Source: Chitinophaga sp. CF118
GTDB lineage: Bacteria > Bacteroidota > Bacteroidia > Chitinophagales > Chitinophagaceae
DNA: 64,000 nucleotides
Assembly: GCF_900112615.1 (NCBI RefSeq)
Contig: NZ_FOMK01000015.1
Coordinates: 95,209-159,208 of the forward strand
Reading direction: 5' to 3'
This document shows, piece after piece, positions 16,234-24,190 of the stretch. Positions within the stretch are counted from its first letter, which is position 1. The number at the start of each line of letters is the position of its first letter. Under the pieces are notes generated by a model that worked only from the letters and a program-made list of their open reading frames with translations, ran no database searches and was not told the origin of the DNA. A program made the translations under genes and the position numbers.

Positions 16234-17102
16234 AAACTTGTCGGGGCCTGCCCGTGGTATTCCTTGAATATCCTCGAAAAGTGTGAAACGTTTTCAAAGC
16301 CGAGAGAATAACAAATATCCGACACACTCATGGGGGTGCTTTCCAGCATCTCCCTGGCTTTTTTCAACCGTTTTTCCCTGATCCATGTAGCAGGAGAAAC
16401 ATTGTAAATCTGTTGGAAATCTCTTTTAAAACTTGATAAACTTCTTCCCGATAAATAGGCCAGTTCTTCAAGGCTCACCGGGGAAGCATAATTTTGCTCT
16501 ACTACCTGACGTACATCAGTACGAACCGGCTGGTGCAATTGCAGGATTTGATAAAACATATTGCGACTACAGATGGCCACGTCGTATAACATTTCCATCA
16601 TTTTCAGCCTTAACTGTCCGGGATGAACTTCGGAGTCTTCATAGAAATATGGTTTGAGCGAATAGGCGAAGGCGACCATACATTCGTTCATTGGATATAC
16701 TGCTGCCTTGATTTCACCTTCGGCTTTTAACTTGGGCATTTCTAATTCCGTTGTTGCAAGAAAGGACTTGATCATGTCATCTTTCAGGGAAAACATCAGG
16801 CTGTCATAAATATTGTCGTTGTCCGGATTGCCGGTCTTTTCGTAATGTACTGAAGTTGCTTTTTTCAGCAAGATCATTTCGTTCTTTTGAACCTGGTAAG
16901 TCTGCTTACCATAGGTCAACTTATTGGTTCCCTCCAGTACAAATAACAAAAGGTGCTCCTCCAGGTACATTGTACCCTTGGCTTCCATACTGTGGATGCA
17001 CTGCTCAATGACCGTACATCCATCAAGCTGCAGGCTTGATTGTAGGGCAGGTCCATCGATTAATGAGGTGGGTACTTTTATGATCTTTTTCATCTCAAAC
17101 AT
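16218..17102 (-). CDS. AraC-family transcriptional regulator (about 294 aa)
   Basis: The C-terminus holds the two helix-turn-helix motifs of AraC regulators (VSLEELAYLSGRSLSSFKRDF, and SVSDICYSLGFENVSHFSRIFK). The N-terminal 190 residues form a cupin-like sensing domain. I choose the ATG at 17102 (MFEMKKIIKVP; 17093 is the alternative) because a -7 box lies at 17252-17245, so the longer frame starting at 17243 would begin at about the transcription start and its extra 47 residues are not AraC-like. Its promoter and those of both NTF2-like genes carry the same direct repeat, so it likely controls them and itself. Inducer unknown. Confidence 0.9.
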   Translation of the reverse strand: MFEMKKIIKVPTSLIDGPALQSSLQLDGCTVIEQCIHSMEAKGTMYLEEHLLLFVLEGTNKLTYGKQTYQVQKNEMILLKKATSVHYEKTGNPDNDNIYDSLMFSLKDDMIKSFLATTELEMPKLKAEGEIKAAVYPMNECMVAFAYSLKPYFYEDSEVHPGQLRLKMMEMLYDVAICSRNMFYQILQLHQPVRTDVRQVVEQNYASPVSLEELAYLSGRSLSSFKRDFQQIYNVSPATWIREKRLKKAREMLESTPMSVSDICYSLGFENVSHFSRIFKEYHGQAPTSFREVN

Positions 17103-17244
17103 AATATAAACACTTTGCGTTTTGCTCAAGTGTATGTTAACTGTTTTAGTCCCTTGCTCTCCACCATTTGCGGAAAGTTTGTGTTGAATCGGCAAGTTAC
17201 ATTTCACCCTGTGGAGCACGCTCCATACCGGGATGGATTTCATG

Positions 17245-17304
17245 CAAAGATATAACGAAAAGCAGCCTGAGTGCGTACTATTTAGCTCAAAATATTTTAC
17301 TATT
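17245..17304 (-). promoter_or_regulatory. Autoregulatory AraC-type direct repeat and -7 box
   Basis: On the minus strand AATAGTAAAA begins at 17304 and AATAGTACGC at 17282 (22 bp apart), and TATCTTTG begins at 17252, exactly 30 bp further. This is the same layout as at 15514 and 17376. It points to self-regulation by the AraC protein and defines the 5' end of its mRNA near 17240. Confidence 0.75.
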
Positions 17305-17375
17305 TATGTCATTTTTTATTTAATCCCTCTTAATGGTAAGAAGCTATAAACTTTTTAACATCCTAAATATGTCTA

Positions 17376-17435
17376 AATAGTAAAAAACTCTGGACTTAAT
17401 AGAAAAGTTATATCAGACATACTGAACTAATTTTG
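17376..17435 (+). promoter_or_regulatory. AraC-type direct repeat and -7 box before the second NTF2-like gene
   Basis: AATAGTAAAA at 17376 and AATAGAAAAG at 17398 are 22 bp apart, with TAATTTTG at 17428, 30 bp after the second half-site. Together with the minus-strand copy this makes the AraC/NTF2 intergenic region a divergent control region of about 160 bp. Confidence 0.75.
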
Positions 17436-17477
17436 TCTTTACAAACAAAGAAGTTTAACAATTAAAAAGTAAATGTT

Positions 17478-17864
17478 ATGTTAGAAAACAAAAATATCAA
17501 TACTGTTGCGGATTACGATGAAGTATTGGAAGTAGTACAGGGATATGTGGATGGTTTAAGAACAGGTGATGTGGAACAGCTTAAAAAAACATTCTACAAA
17601 GATGCCACTATGTACGGACACCTGGGAGATGATTTTTCCGAAGGTAGCATCACCAACCTATACACTTACGTAGAAAAATTTGGTGCAGCTCCGAACATCA
17701 AAACACATCTAAGCGTAATGCACAAAACACCAACCACCGCGATAGTTCGTGTGGAAATGGAAAGCGATGCAGCCAATGAAGATTTTACGGACTACCATTC
17801 ATTGATCAGGATCAATGGTGAGTGGAAGGTAGTTTCAAAATTGTTTCATCTCTATAACAAATAA
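17478..17864 (+). CDS. NTF2-like (lumazine-binding-type) protein (128 aa)
   Basis: A complete single-domain protein: VVQGYVDGLRTGDVEQLKKT, FYKDATMYGHLGDDF, TTAIVRVEMESD and a final SLIRINGEWKVVSKLFHLY. This is the Lumazine_bd_2/NTF2-like pattern and closely parallels residues 45-157 of the lipoprotein at 15591, but without a signal peptide, so it is cytoplasmic. Members of this superfamily bind small hydrophobic molecules or act as isomerases, and nothing here fixes the substrate. It is divergent from the AraC gene and carries the shared operator, so induction by AraC is likely. Confidence 0.88.
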   Translation: MLENKNINTVADYDEVLEVVQGYVDGLRTGDVEQLKKTFYKDATMYGHLGDDFSEGSITNLYTYVEKFGAAPNIKTHLSVMHKTPTTAIVRVEMESDAANEDFTDYHSLIRINGEWKVVSKLFHLYNK

Positions 17865-18153
17865 TTAAGTTTCATCCTAAAGTATTGTCCGTGGGGAAAG
17901 ATTATTTCCTGGCAATACTTTTTTATTACAGAGGTATATTATGTCAATAGAGAAATCCATATTTCCCATTGTCAGCAGCAAAAGAATTACGTTCAGAAAT
18001 CTGCGAACCGAAACAGTATGAAGAGGCATTTAACAGGTAAATAGTATTTATCGATCTAAACTCAATCTTCGCTGAAGATCCTTCGGTACGGATAGATATG
18101 ACATGTTTAAGGAGTATTTAATACAGTACAAATAGTTTAAAAAACAAAATATT

Positions 18154-18432
18154 ATGCCTGTTTATTTAACGGCTATCGTAAAAGTGAAACCGGAGTTTCA
18201 CAATGAGATGAAAGCAATGTTACTGGCTCTTCCGGTACGGTCGGTAAAGGAGGAAGCCTGTATCCGCTATGAAGTGCACCAGAACGTTGATGATGAGGAC
18301 ATGTTTATCTTCCATGAACTTTGGGAAAACATCGAAGGACTGGATAAGCACAATCAACAACCTTATTCACAGGAGTTTTTCGCCTCATTCGAAAAGCTAC
18401 AGGAAAAACCGACCGTATATATTTCAAAATGA
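18154..18432 (+). CDS. ABM-family (antibiotic biosynthesis monooxygenase-like) protein (92 aa)
   Basis: A small dimeric ferredoxin-like-fold protein. The pattern MPVYLTAIVKVKPEFHNEMK, EACIRYEVHQNVDDEDMFIF, ELWENIEGLDKHNQQPYSQEFF is typical of the ABM/YgiN family of cofactor-free quinol monooxygenases and related stress proteins. Length is normal for the family. It lies about 290 bp downstream of the NTF2-like gene in the same direction, with no clear copy of the AraC repeat in front (a single AATAG at 18040 lacks a partner at 22 bp). Likely a detoxification role, by family only. Confidence 0.88.
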   Translation: MPVYLTAIVKVKPEFHNEMKAMLLALPVRSVKEEACIRYEVHQNVDDEDMFIFHELWENIEGLDKHNQQPYSQEFFASFEKLQEKPTVYISK

Positions 18433-18612
18433 AATTCCTGATTAAAAATAACGTACAATTTGGACAAAATCGCGCACCTGCTGTACGTTTTCGAACAATA
18501 CGCCCGATGCAAAAATGCATGAGATGCTTATTGTCAATACATTATGCAATTGGCACGTAATTTAGTCGATTGATAGCCTGTATAGTACCAATTTCAAAAA
18601 TACCATACGCGC

Positions 18613-20976
18613 ATGTTTAAAACTTATTTCAAACTCGCCTACAGGAATATCATCAGGGATAAAGCTTATTCCATTATTAATATATCAGGTTTAGCAATAG
18701 GCCTGGCATCGAGTATCCTGATCTTGCTTTGGGTACAAAATGAACTGAGTTATGACAAGTTCCACAAAAATGCTGGCCAGGTATATCGTATCATCGGCGA
18801 TTTTGGTGAATATAAAGCCGCGGTAAACGCGGAAGCTATGCCCGCCGGGTTAAAAGCAGCAATACCGGTGGTTGAAAATACCGTCAGGTTAAGCATGATC
18901 TCCACAGTGCTGTTTGATGCAGGTAACAGGAAATTTGAAGAAAAACGCGTGTTCTATGCCGACCCGAGTTTCATGGATGTATTTTCTTTTCCTCTTGTAC
19001 AGGGTAATCGTGCTACGGCGTTGAAACAAGAGAATGGCGTTCTAATAACGCAGGAAATGGCTGCAAAATACTTTGGGAACCAAAACCCGATCGGTAAGAT
19101 CTTACGAAAAGACAATCGTGAATATGTGGTGGTAACAGGCGTTTTGGCCAACGTTCCGGCTAATTCAGACCTGCAGTTTGATTTTATCCTGCCAATGGTT
19201 ATGTTACTAAAAACGGATAAATATCCAGACAATAATAAATGGGAGGACTTTAATTTTTACACCTATATTCAACTAGCTAAAAGTTTTGACCCTTCTACTG
19301 CCAATTTATCCAGGCTGGTAAAGCAAATGACGAATTTATTTCAAAGTCATAGTTCAATGGCGGTTGTATTCCAATTACAGCCTTTAACCAAAATCCATCT
19401 GGCACCTGCAAGACTGGGGGATTTTCCTGGCCACGGGAATGCACAATATGTAAACATCTTTTTTATCGTCGCTATTTTGATACTTATAGTAGCTTGTATC
19501 AATTTTATGAACCTGGCTACGGCACGCTCGGCCCGGAGGGCGAAAGAAATTGGCTTGCGTAAAGTGGCAGGGGCCATACGCGGACAACTGGTCCTCCAGT
19601 TTTTAAGCGAAGCTGTATTTATTTCATTTCTTTCGCTATTTCTTACGCTTGTGGTTGTCTGGTTATTTTTGCCGGCATTTAATGTAATGGCCGATAGAAA
19701 ATTGGTCATTCCTTTTTCAGATGCCTGGTTTTGGTTAAGCCTCCTGGGTATAGCGCTGTTAGCCGGATTGGTTTCGGGCAGCTACCCGGCCTTATTTCTC
19801 TCCGGCTTTAACCCGGCTAAAGTACTCAAAGGAAACGTAAGATCAATGGGCGGCAATTTGCTGTTTCGCAATGCCCTGGTCGTCTTCCAATTCACGACAT
19901 CTATCATCTTGCTGGTAGGCACAGTGGTTATTTATAACCAGCTTAAATTCGTAAAAGACCGTAACCCCGGCTTTGAAAAGGCCAACCTTTTGTATATGCC
20001 CATCAAAGGGGAACTCTGGAATAAGCAGCTGGCCTTAAAAAATGAGTTAAAACAAAATCCGCTTACCAGTGATTTCGCCATTACTTCTGACCTGCCCACC
20101 AATCTGCTTTCCGGAAATGGAAGTGCAAACTGGGAAGGGAAAGATCCCAGCTTACAAATGGTTTATCAATTGATGGATGTCAATGAGGATTTTATAGATG
20201 TATTTAAGCTGAAGCTTGTAAATGGGAGAAGCTTTTCGGGATCATTTCCGGCAGATTCAAATAATTTCATGGTCAACGAAAAAATGTTGAGCATTATGGG
20301 CTTAAATGCAGCCACAGCAGTTGGTAAGGCGTTTGAATTTACCGGTTATAAGGGTACGATCATTGGTGTTGTAAAGGACTTTAATTTTAAACCGGTGCAA
20401 CAGACTATAGAGCCACTGATTTTGCGCTATAATAAAGACGGCGGTTTTGTGGTGGTGAGAACATTGCCGGGTAAAACTTACGCGACCATACAGGCGCTGT
20501 CCAAGATAAGCCAGCAGCTTAACCCCGCCTACCCCTTCAAATTCGATTTCATCGACCAGGATATGGCCAATCTTTATAGAGGAGAACAACAGATGGGTAA
20601 CATCTTTAACCTTTTTGCTCTTCTGGGTATTTTTATCTCTTGCCTCGGTTTATATGGTTTATCCGCCTTTATGGCCGAACAACGTACCAAAGAAATCGGC
20701 GTGCGTAAGGTGTTGGGCGCCTCTGTGTTAAACCTCGTCTATTTATTATCCTCCGGCATCACCAGGTTGATCCTGGTTGCCATAGTTATATCAATACCGC
20801 TTTCATATTATGCAGTTAATAGTTGGCTGGCTGGTTTCGCATATCATGTAAATGTTGGTTGGTTAGTATATTTCACGGCATCCCTGGCAGCTTTGGGGAT
20901 TGCCTGGCTAACTGTTAGTTATGAATCTATAAAAGCAGCAATTGTTAATCCTATAAAGAGTTTAAGAGCAGAGTGA
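18613..20976 (+). CDS. ABC transporter permease, MacB/FtsX type (787 aa)
   Basis: Full-length Bacteroidota-type permease: an N-terminal helix (about 20-42) followed by a MacB periplasmic core domain, a first FtsX block of three helices (about 280-400) with ARRAKEIGLRKVAGA, then a second periplasmic domain and a second FtsX block (about 670-780) with EQRTKEIGVRKVLGAS. No ATPase gene is next to it, which is common for these duplicated permeases in Bacteroidota. The role is probably mechanotransmission or export of a peptide, lipid or drug across the envelope. Substrate unknown. Confidence 0.93.
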   Translation: MFKTYFKLAYRNIIRDKAYSIINISGLAIGLASSILILLWVQNELSYDKFHKNAGQVYRIIGDFGEYKAAVNAEAMPAGLKAAIPVVENTVRLSMISTVLFDAGNRKFEEKRVFYADPSFMDVFSFPLVQGNRATALKQENGVLITQEMAAKYFGNQNPIGKILRKDNREYVVVTGVLANVPANSDLQFDFILPMVMLLKTDKYPDNNKWEDFNFYTYIQLAKSFDPSTANLSRLVKQMTNLFQSHSSMAVVFQLQPLTKIHLAPARLGDFPGHGNAQYVNIFFIVAILILIVACINFMNLATARSARRAKEIGLRKVAGAIRGQLVLQFLSEAVFISFLSLFLTLVVVWLFLPAFNVMADRKLVIPFSDAWFWLSLLGIALLAGLVSGSYPALFLSGFNPAKVLKGNVRSMGGNLLFRNALVVFQFTTSIILLVGTVVIYNQLKFVKDRNPGFEKANLLYMPIKGELWNKQLALKNELKQNPLTSDFAITSDLPTNLLSGNGSANWEGKDPSLQMVYQLMDVNEDFIDVFKLKLVNGRSFSGSFPADSNNFMVNEKMLSIMGLNAATAVGKAFEFTGYKGTIIGVVKDFNFKPVQQTIEPLILRYNKDGGFVVVRTLPGKTYATIQALSKISQQLNPAYPFKFDFIDQDMANLYRGEQQMGNIFNLFALLGIFISCLGLYGLSAFMAEQRTKEIGVRKVLGASVLNLVYLLSSGITRLILVAIVISIPLSYYAVNSWLAGFAYHVNVGWLVYFTASLAALGIAWLTVSYESIKAAIVNPIKSLRAE

Positions 20977-21118
20977 TCCTCGTTATTCAAGCCGGCACGA
21001 TTACCTGGCATATATGACAGCTTGCGGGCCTGGTGGACTGGTAAGCTTTAATTTAATTACTTACTAACAAATAGTGTTATTGGATGTTGCGACTTGGTGC
21101 TTACAAACCCATCGAACT

Positions 21119-21175
21119 AAAAGCCTCCAAATATTTCGACTTGAAGGCTTTACCGGGGGACGAAGTTCGCAGGGT
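21119..21175 (+). repeat. Terminator hairpin plus conserved GGGAC...TTCG tail, copy 1
   Basis: AAGCCTCCAAAT and ACTTGAAGGCTT form an imperfect stem, followed by GGGGGACGAAGTTCG. Related elements lie at 24092, 25510, 27811, 28834, 29591 and 41115. This one probably ends transcription of the permease gene. The rest of 20977-21275 holds nothing recognisable. Confidence 0.6.
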
Positions 21176-21275
21176 CAAAAATCCAGCATTTTTGTTCCCG
21201 TATTTACAGAAATTATGCGGTGATTAGGAATAGAATACGCCGCATAAATGCGGTGAATATGTACATATATATCAG

Positions 21276-21651
21276 TTGGATAGGTGGCCTTTTTTTACCT
21301 GGAATAAAGATAAGCTTGGTCCTATGTTAGGAGAAGTAAGATTTCGTCAGGGAAAAATACTTGGCCAAATGAAGGCGCTTGGATTTAAGCTTCAGGAAGA
21401 AACAATGTTACAAACATTAACATTGGATGTGATAAAATCGAGCGAGATCGAAGGGAAATTGTTAAATCCTGAACAGGTGCGCTCATCCATATGATTTCTT
21501 TGGAAAACTAAATGTTTCCAAGTGGGCAAAAATGACTAAAACATCTACCGATATAGCATTGAGAGATATTCAGGATCTGGTTAAAAAGAATATTCTTGAA
21601 CAGGATGGTAGTGGGAAAAACACAAGCTACAGACTTAAGAATATTGAATAG
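21276..21651 (+). pseudogene. Fic-family protein, internally deleted
   Basis: The first frame (starting near a TTG at 21276) gives the DUF4172/Fic N-terminus: WPFFTWNKDKLGPMLGEVRF, then TLTLDVIKSSEIEGKLLNPEQVRSS, including the conserved S-S-E-I-E-G motif. A different frame from about 21498 gives the Fic C-terminal winged helix (LNVSKWAKMTKTSTDIALRD, then a SYRL end). The roughly 200 residues between, which would contain the HPFxxGNGR catalytic loop, are missing. The protein cannot AMPylate, and the locus is a remnant. Confidence 0.8.
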
Positions 21652-21726
21652 GTAATTAACTCGTTTAAAATTTACATTTAATGGATGTCTGATCTGTTAG
21701 CGGTTCGGGCTTTTTCGGTGAGTTTC

Positions 21727-22272
21727 TTATTTAAGATTGTCAATTGAATTTGTCAAATAGTAACATATTAATTCAGGATTTGTATTATCAGGTTCATTTG
21801 AGTTCCTAAACGAAAATTTATCCAACAGTTTTATAGAACTCTGATTATTTCTATGAAGGAACGCTTCAATTTTTTGAACTTTAATTGTATTGAATGCATA
21901 GTCAATAACTTTTCCTGCAGCTTCCTTCATTATTCCTTGTCCTTGAAAGTTTGTCAAAAGCTCATACCCGATTTCACACTTGCCATTTTCATCTGAAAAG
22001 CCAAAAAGACAAATTGTCCCAACCAATATGTTTTTGTCACCCAAAGTTATTGCCCAATATAGGGAGTCATTTTTATGAATGTTCTCATTAATCTTATTTA
22101 TAAAATTTCTTGCATCTTCAATAGTATCGCTTAGTTGTCTGTCAAGATATTTATTTATTTCACTGTCAGAACGCAAAGTGAAAATTTCTTGTTCGTCACT
22201 AATTACCAGTTGTCTGAGGGTAAGCCTTTCAGTTATCAAAATTGGAAAAGGCGTAAAACTTCTATTTAACAT
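21727..22272 (-). CDS. GNAT-family N-acetyltransferase, RimJ/RimL type (181 aa)
   Basis: The sequence ITERLTLRQLVISDEQEIFTL opens a classic RimJ/RimL acetyltransferase, and ELLTNFQGQGIMKEAAGKVI contains the acetyl-CoA loop (Q-G-Q-G). The end EAFLHRNNQSSIKLLDKFSF is the usual C-terminal segment with the conserved Asn. Full length for the family. The substrate is either a protein N-terminus or a small amine and cannot be read from sequence. The gene faces away from the hip operon, and the 300-bp gap between them holds the hip operators. Confidence 0.88.
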   Translation of the reverse strand: MLNRSFTPFPILITERLTLRQLVISDEQEIFTLRSDSEINKYLDRQLSDTIEDARNFINKINENIHKNDSLYWAITLGDKNILVGTICLFGFSDENGKCEIGYELLTNFQGQGIMKEAAGKVIDYAFNTIKVQKIEAFLHRNNQSSIKLLDKFSFRNSNEPDNTNPELICYYLTNSIDNLK

Positions 22273-22478
22273 TCTGTTGTATTGGGTTTGTCTGGATTTA
22301 CAGTCATCATAGCCTGACCGCCAACGCTAGTATTTCCGTATTACACGAAAGTACATCTTATTTGTAAAGTATTAAACTACAAGGATTGCCTATTGCGTTT
22401 ATTGTGCGCCCATACAATATATTCAGTATTTATTGCCTTCGTTGTTATATGCCGGATCCCCTTCTACTCCACTTAAAC

Positions 22479-22576
22479 TATACCCTTTGAGGTATAATCA
22501 CAATATTTACAGTCATTTTATACCCTAAAAGGTATAAAATTAAATAATTCCGTATTTTTATACCCTAAAAGGTATA
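22479..22576 (+). promoter_or_regulatory. Three HipB-type operators at exact 40-bp spacing
   Basis: Palindromes TATACCCTTTGAGGTATA (22479-22496), TATACCCTAAAAGGTATA (22519-22536) and TATACCCTAAAAGGTATA (22559-22576) are each 18 bp and start exactly 40 bp apart. The last ends two bases before the hipB start codon. The TATACC...GGTATA symmetry resembles the known HipB operator (TATCC-N8-GGATA). They likely serve autorepression of the operon. Confidence 0.85.
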
Positions 22577-22578
22577 AT

Positions 22579-22788
22579 ATGACCCTTTTGTCAAAAACTA
22601 TTAAGGCTAAGCGAAAAGAGAACGGTTTGACTCAGGAGGATCTTTCTTTGAAGTCAGGCCTGGGATTACGCCTTATCCGGGAAATTGAGCAAGGTAAAAC
22701 ATCCATGCGTATGGACAAAGTAAATCAGTTACTGGCCTTATTTGGAATGGAACTCATACCCGCCCCTAAATCAAAGAATCATGAGTAA
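22579..22788 (+). CDS. hipB: HipB-like antitoxin, helix-turn-helix (69 aa)
   Basis: A short Xre-family helix-turn-helix protein: SKTIKAKRKENGLTQEDLSL, then SGLGLRLIREIEQGKTSMRM and LLALFGMELIP. It lacks the C-terminal extension of E. coli HipB. The stop codon overlaps the start of the next gene (ATGAGTAA), so hipB, hipS and hipT are translationally coupled. It should bind the three palindromes directly upstream and repress the operon. In described HipBST systems HipB mainly acts as the DNA-binding component. Confidence 0.88.
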   Translation: MTLLSKTIKAKRKENGLTQEDLSLKSGLGLRLIREIEQGKTSMRMDKVNQLLALFGMELIPAPKSKNHE

Positions 22789-23110
22789 AACAGGAAAAGT
22801 ATATTATGGCAGCGTACTTGCCGGTTTCATTATAGAATCCGATGCAGGTTATAAGTTTGTTTACCATACAGATTACTTAGCTGATGAATCTGCAAAACCC
22901 ATAAGTCTAACTATGCCATTAAGGAAGGAAGCATTCCATAGTTTCACGTTGTTTGCCTTTTTTGATGGATTAATTCCTGAAGGCTGGCTATTAAATATAG
23001 CCAAAGATCACTGGAAAGTTAAAGGTAATGATCGCTTTGAATTGTTATTACTTACCTGCCGGGATGCCATTGGTGCGGTAAGTGTAGTACCTGAAAATGA
23101 AACTGAATAA
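22781..23110 (+). CDS. hipS: HipS-like protein, HipA N-terminal subdomain (109 aa)
   Basis: Translation from the ATG at 22781 (MSKTGKVYYGSVLAGFI) yields the HipA N-subdomain 1: GKVYYGSVLAGFIIESDAGY, ISLTMPLRKEAFHSFTLFAF and FDGLIPEGWLL, with the conserved LPxR-like and FxxLxPEGxxL motifs. The longer frame back to 22742 only overlaps hipB out of frame. In HipBST systems this separate piece is the antitoxin that holds the kinase inactive, unlike classical HipA where it is fused. The order hipB-hipS-hipT is the same here. Assignment is by domain pattern and order. Confidence 0.85.
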   Translation: MSKTGKVYYGSVLAGFIIESDAGYKFVYHTDYLADESAKPISLTMPLRKEAFHSFTLFAFFDGLIPEGWLLNIAKDHWKVKGNDRFELLLLTCRDAIGAVSVVPENETE

Positions 23111-23111
23111 T

Positions 23112-24041
23112 ATGCCTAATTGTTTATTCTGCTATAAGGATTCTGGAAATGAGGAATACCATTCCAGGTGTTCAAAACGATTTTTTGATACTGAAATGAT
23201 GCCTGAGCTGAAGATGGACAGGCAACTATTAAAAGACCTGGCAGAAAAGACGATTAGCCAGCATATAGCAGTAACAGGAGTACAGCCTAAGTTATCTATT
23301 ACGCTGGAGAAAAATAAGGGTAACGGTAGACTTACAATCGTAGGATTATGGGGAGAATATATATTGAAGCCTCAGCATGAAGAATTTACCGCTATGCCGG
23401 AAACAGAAGACCTTACAATGCACCTGGCGGAAATATTTGGCATTGCTGTTTGTAATCATACTCTGCTCAGAGCTACCGACGGAAACCTTGTTTACATTGC
23501 CAGGCGTTTTGATAGGATAAATGGAAAAAAGATTCACGTTGAAGACTTCTGTCAACTATCTGAGTTCCCAACAGAGAACAAGTATAAAGGATCTTATGAA
23601 AAAGCTGGTAAATTAATTCTAACATATTGTACAAATTCCGGACTGGATGCGTTAAAGTATTTCGAGCTACTACTTTTCTGTTATCTAACTGGAAATAATG
23701 ATATGCACCTTAAAAATTTCTCCCTGTTGCATCTTGAAAATGGCATTGCATTGAGCCCGGCTTATGATCTGTTGAATGTAAACCTCGTATTTCCAAAAGA
23801 CCAGGAAGAATTGGCGCTATTGCTTAGCGGGAAAAAGAAGAATATTAAACTAAGAGATTTTGAAGCTCTCGGTATTCTGTTAAATATTCCAGAAAAAGTA
23901 AGAGCTAATAGTTACCAGAAATTTAAGTCCTACAATACAGAAGTACATAAGCTGATAAACGCTTCTTTTTTGAACGCTGAAGCAAAAGAAAATTATTGGG
24001 AGATATGGAATAAAAAGCAGAAAATATTTCTTAATAAATGA
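23112..24041 (+). CDS. hipT: HipT-like serine/threonine kinase toxin (309 aa)
   Basis: From the ATG at 23112 (alternative 23097, overlapping hipS by 14 bp) the protein has a CxxC...C motif (C4, C7, C20), the Gly-rich loop VTGVQPKLSI (54-63), the nucleotide lysine in YILKP (83-87), the catalytic GNNDMHLKN (194-202) and the metal-binding AYDLLN (217-222). This is the HipA C-terminal kinase fold without the N-subdomain. Relatives phosphorylate aminoacyl-tRNA synthetases, causing growth arrest. The loop reads A-V-T-G-V-Q where, from memory, HipT has S-I-S-G-V-Q, so the known autophosphorylation serines appear to be replaced. Confidence 0.87.
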   Translation: MPNCLFCYKDSGNEEYHSRCSKRFFDTEMMPELKMDRQLLKDLAEKTISQHIAVTGVQPKLSITLEKNKGNGRLTIVGLWGEYILKPQHEEFTAMPETEDLTMHLAEIFGIAVCNHTLLRATDGNLVYIARRFDRINGKKIHVEDFCQLSEFPTENKYKGSYEKAGKLILTYCTNSGLDALKYFELLLFCYLTGNNDMHLKNFSLLHLENGIALSPAYDLLNVNLVFPKDQEELALLLSGKKKNIKLRDFEALGILLNIPEKVRANSYQKFKSYNTEVHKLINASFLNAEAKENYWEIWNKKQKIFLNK

Positions 24042-24091
24042 ACCTGCGACGGATCAAATAAGATTAAAAAATTTGAAACGTGTCGTGCATG

Positions 24092-24157
24092 AAAAAACCT
24101 CCAAATATTTCGACATGAAGGCTTTAAAGCTTGCGGACTCCGGGGAACGAAGTTCGA
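24092..24157 (+). repeat. Terminator hairpin plus conserved tail, copy 2
   Basis: ACCTCCAAATATTTCGACAT, GAAGGCTTTAAAGCTTGCGG and GGGGAACGAAGTTCG form the same composite element as at 21119, placed after hipT and before the convergent ATPase gene. Confidence 0.6.
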
Positions 24158-24190
24158 AATGGGATCTATTGTACTTGATTTTGAGTATTA

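Noticed and set aside
17102..17243. Longer AraC start at 17243
   Set aside because: The -7 box at 17252-17245 places the transcription start at about this ATG, and the 47 extra residues are not AraC-like.
18001..18070. Fourth AraC repeat before the ABM gene
   Set aside because: One AATAG at 18040 exists, but there is no half-site 22 bp away and no TAnnTTTG box at the right distance.
22479..22576. Evenly spaced palindromes as a CRISPR array
   Set aside because: The 18-bp units are palindromic operators, the 22-bp spacers are AT-rich promoter sequence, there are only three units, and no cas genes are near.
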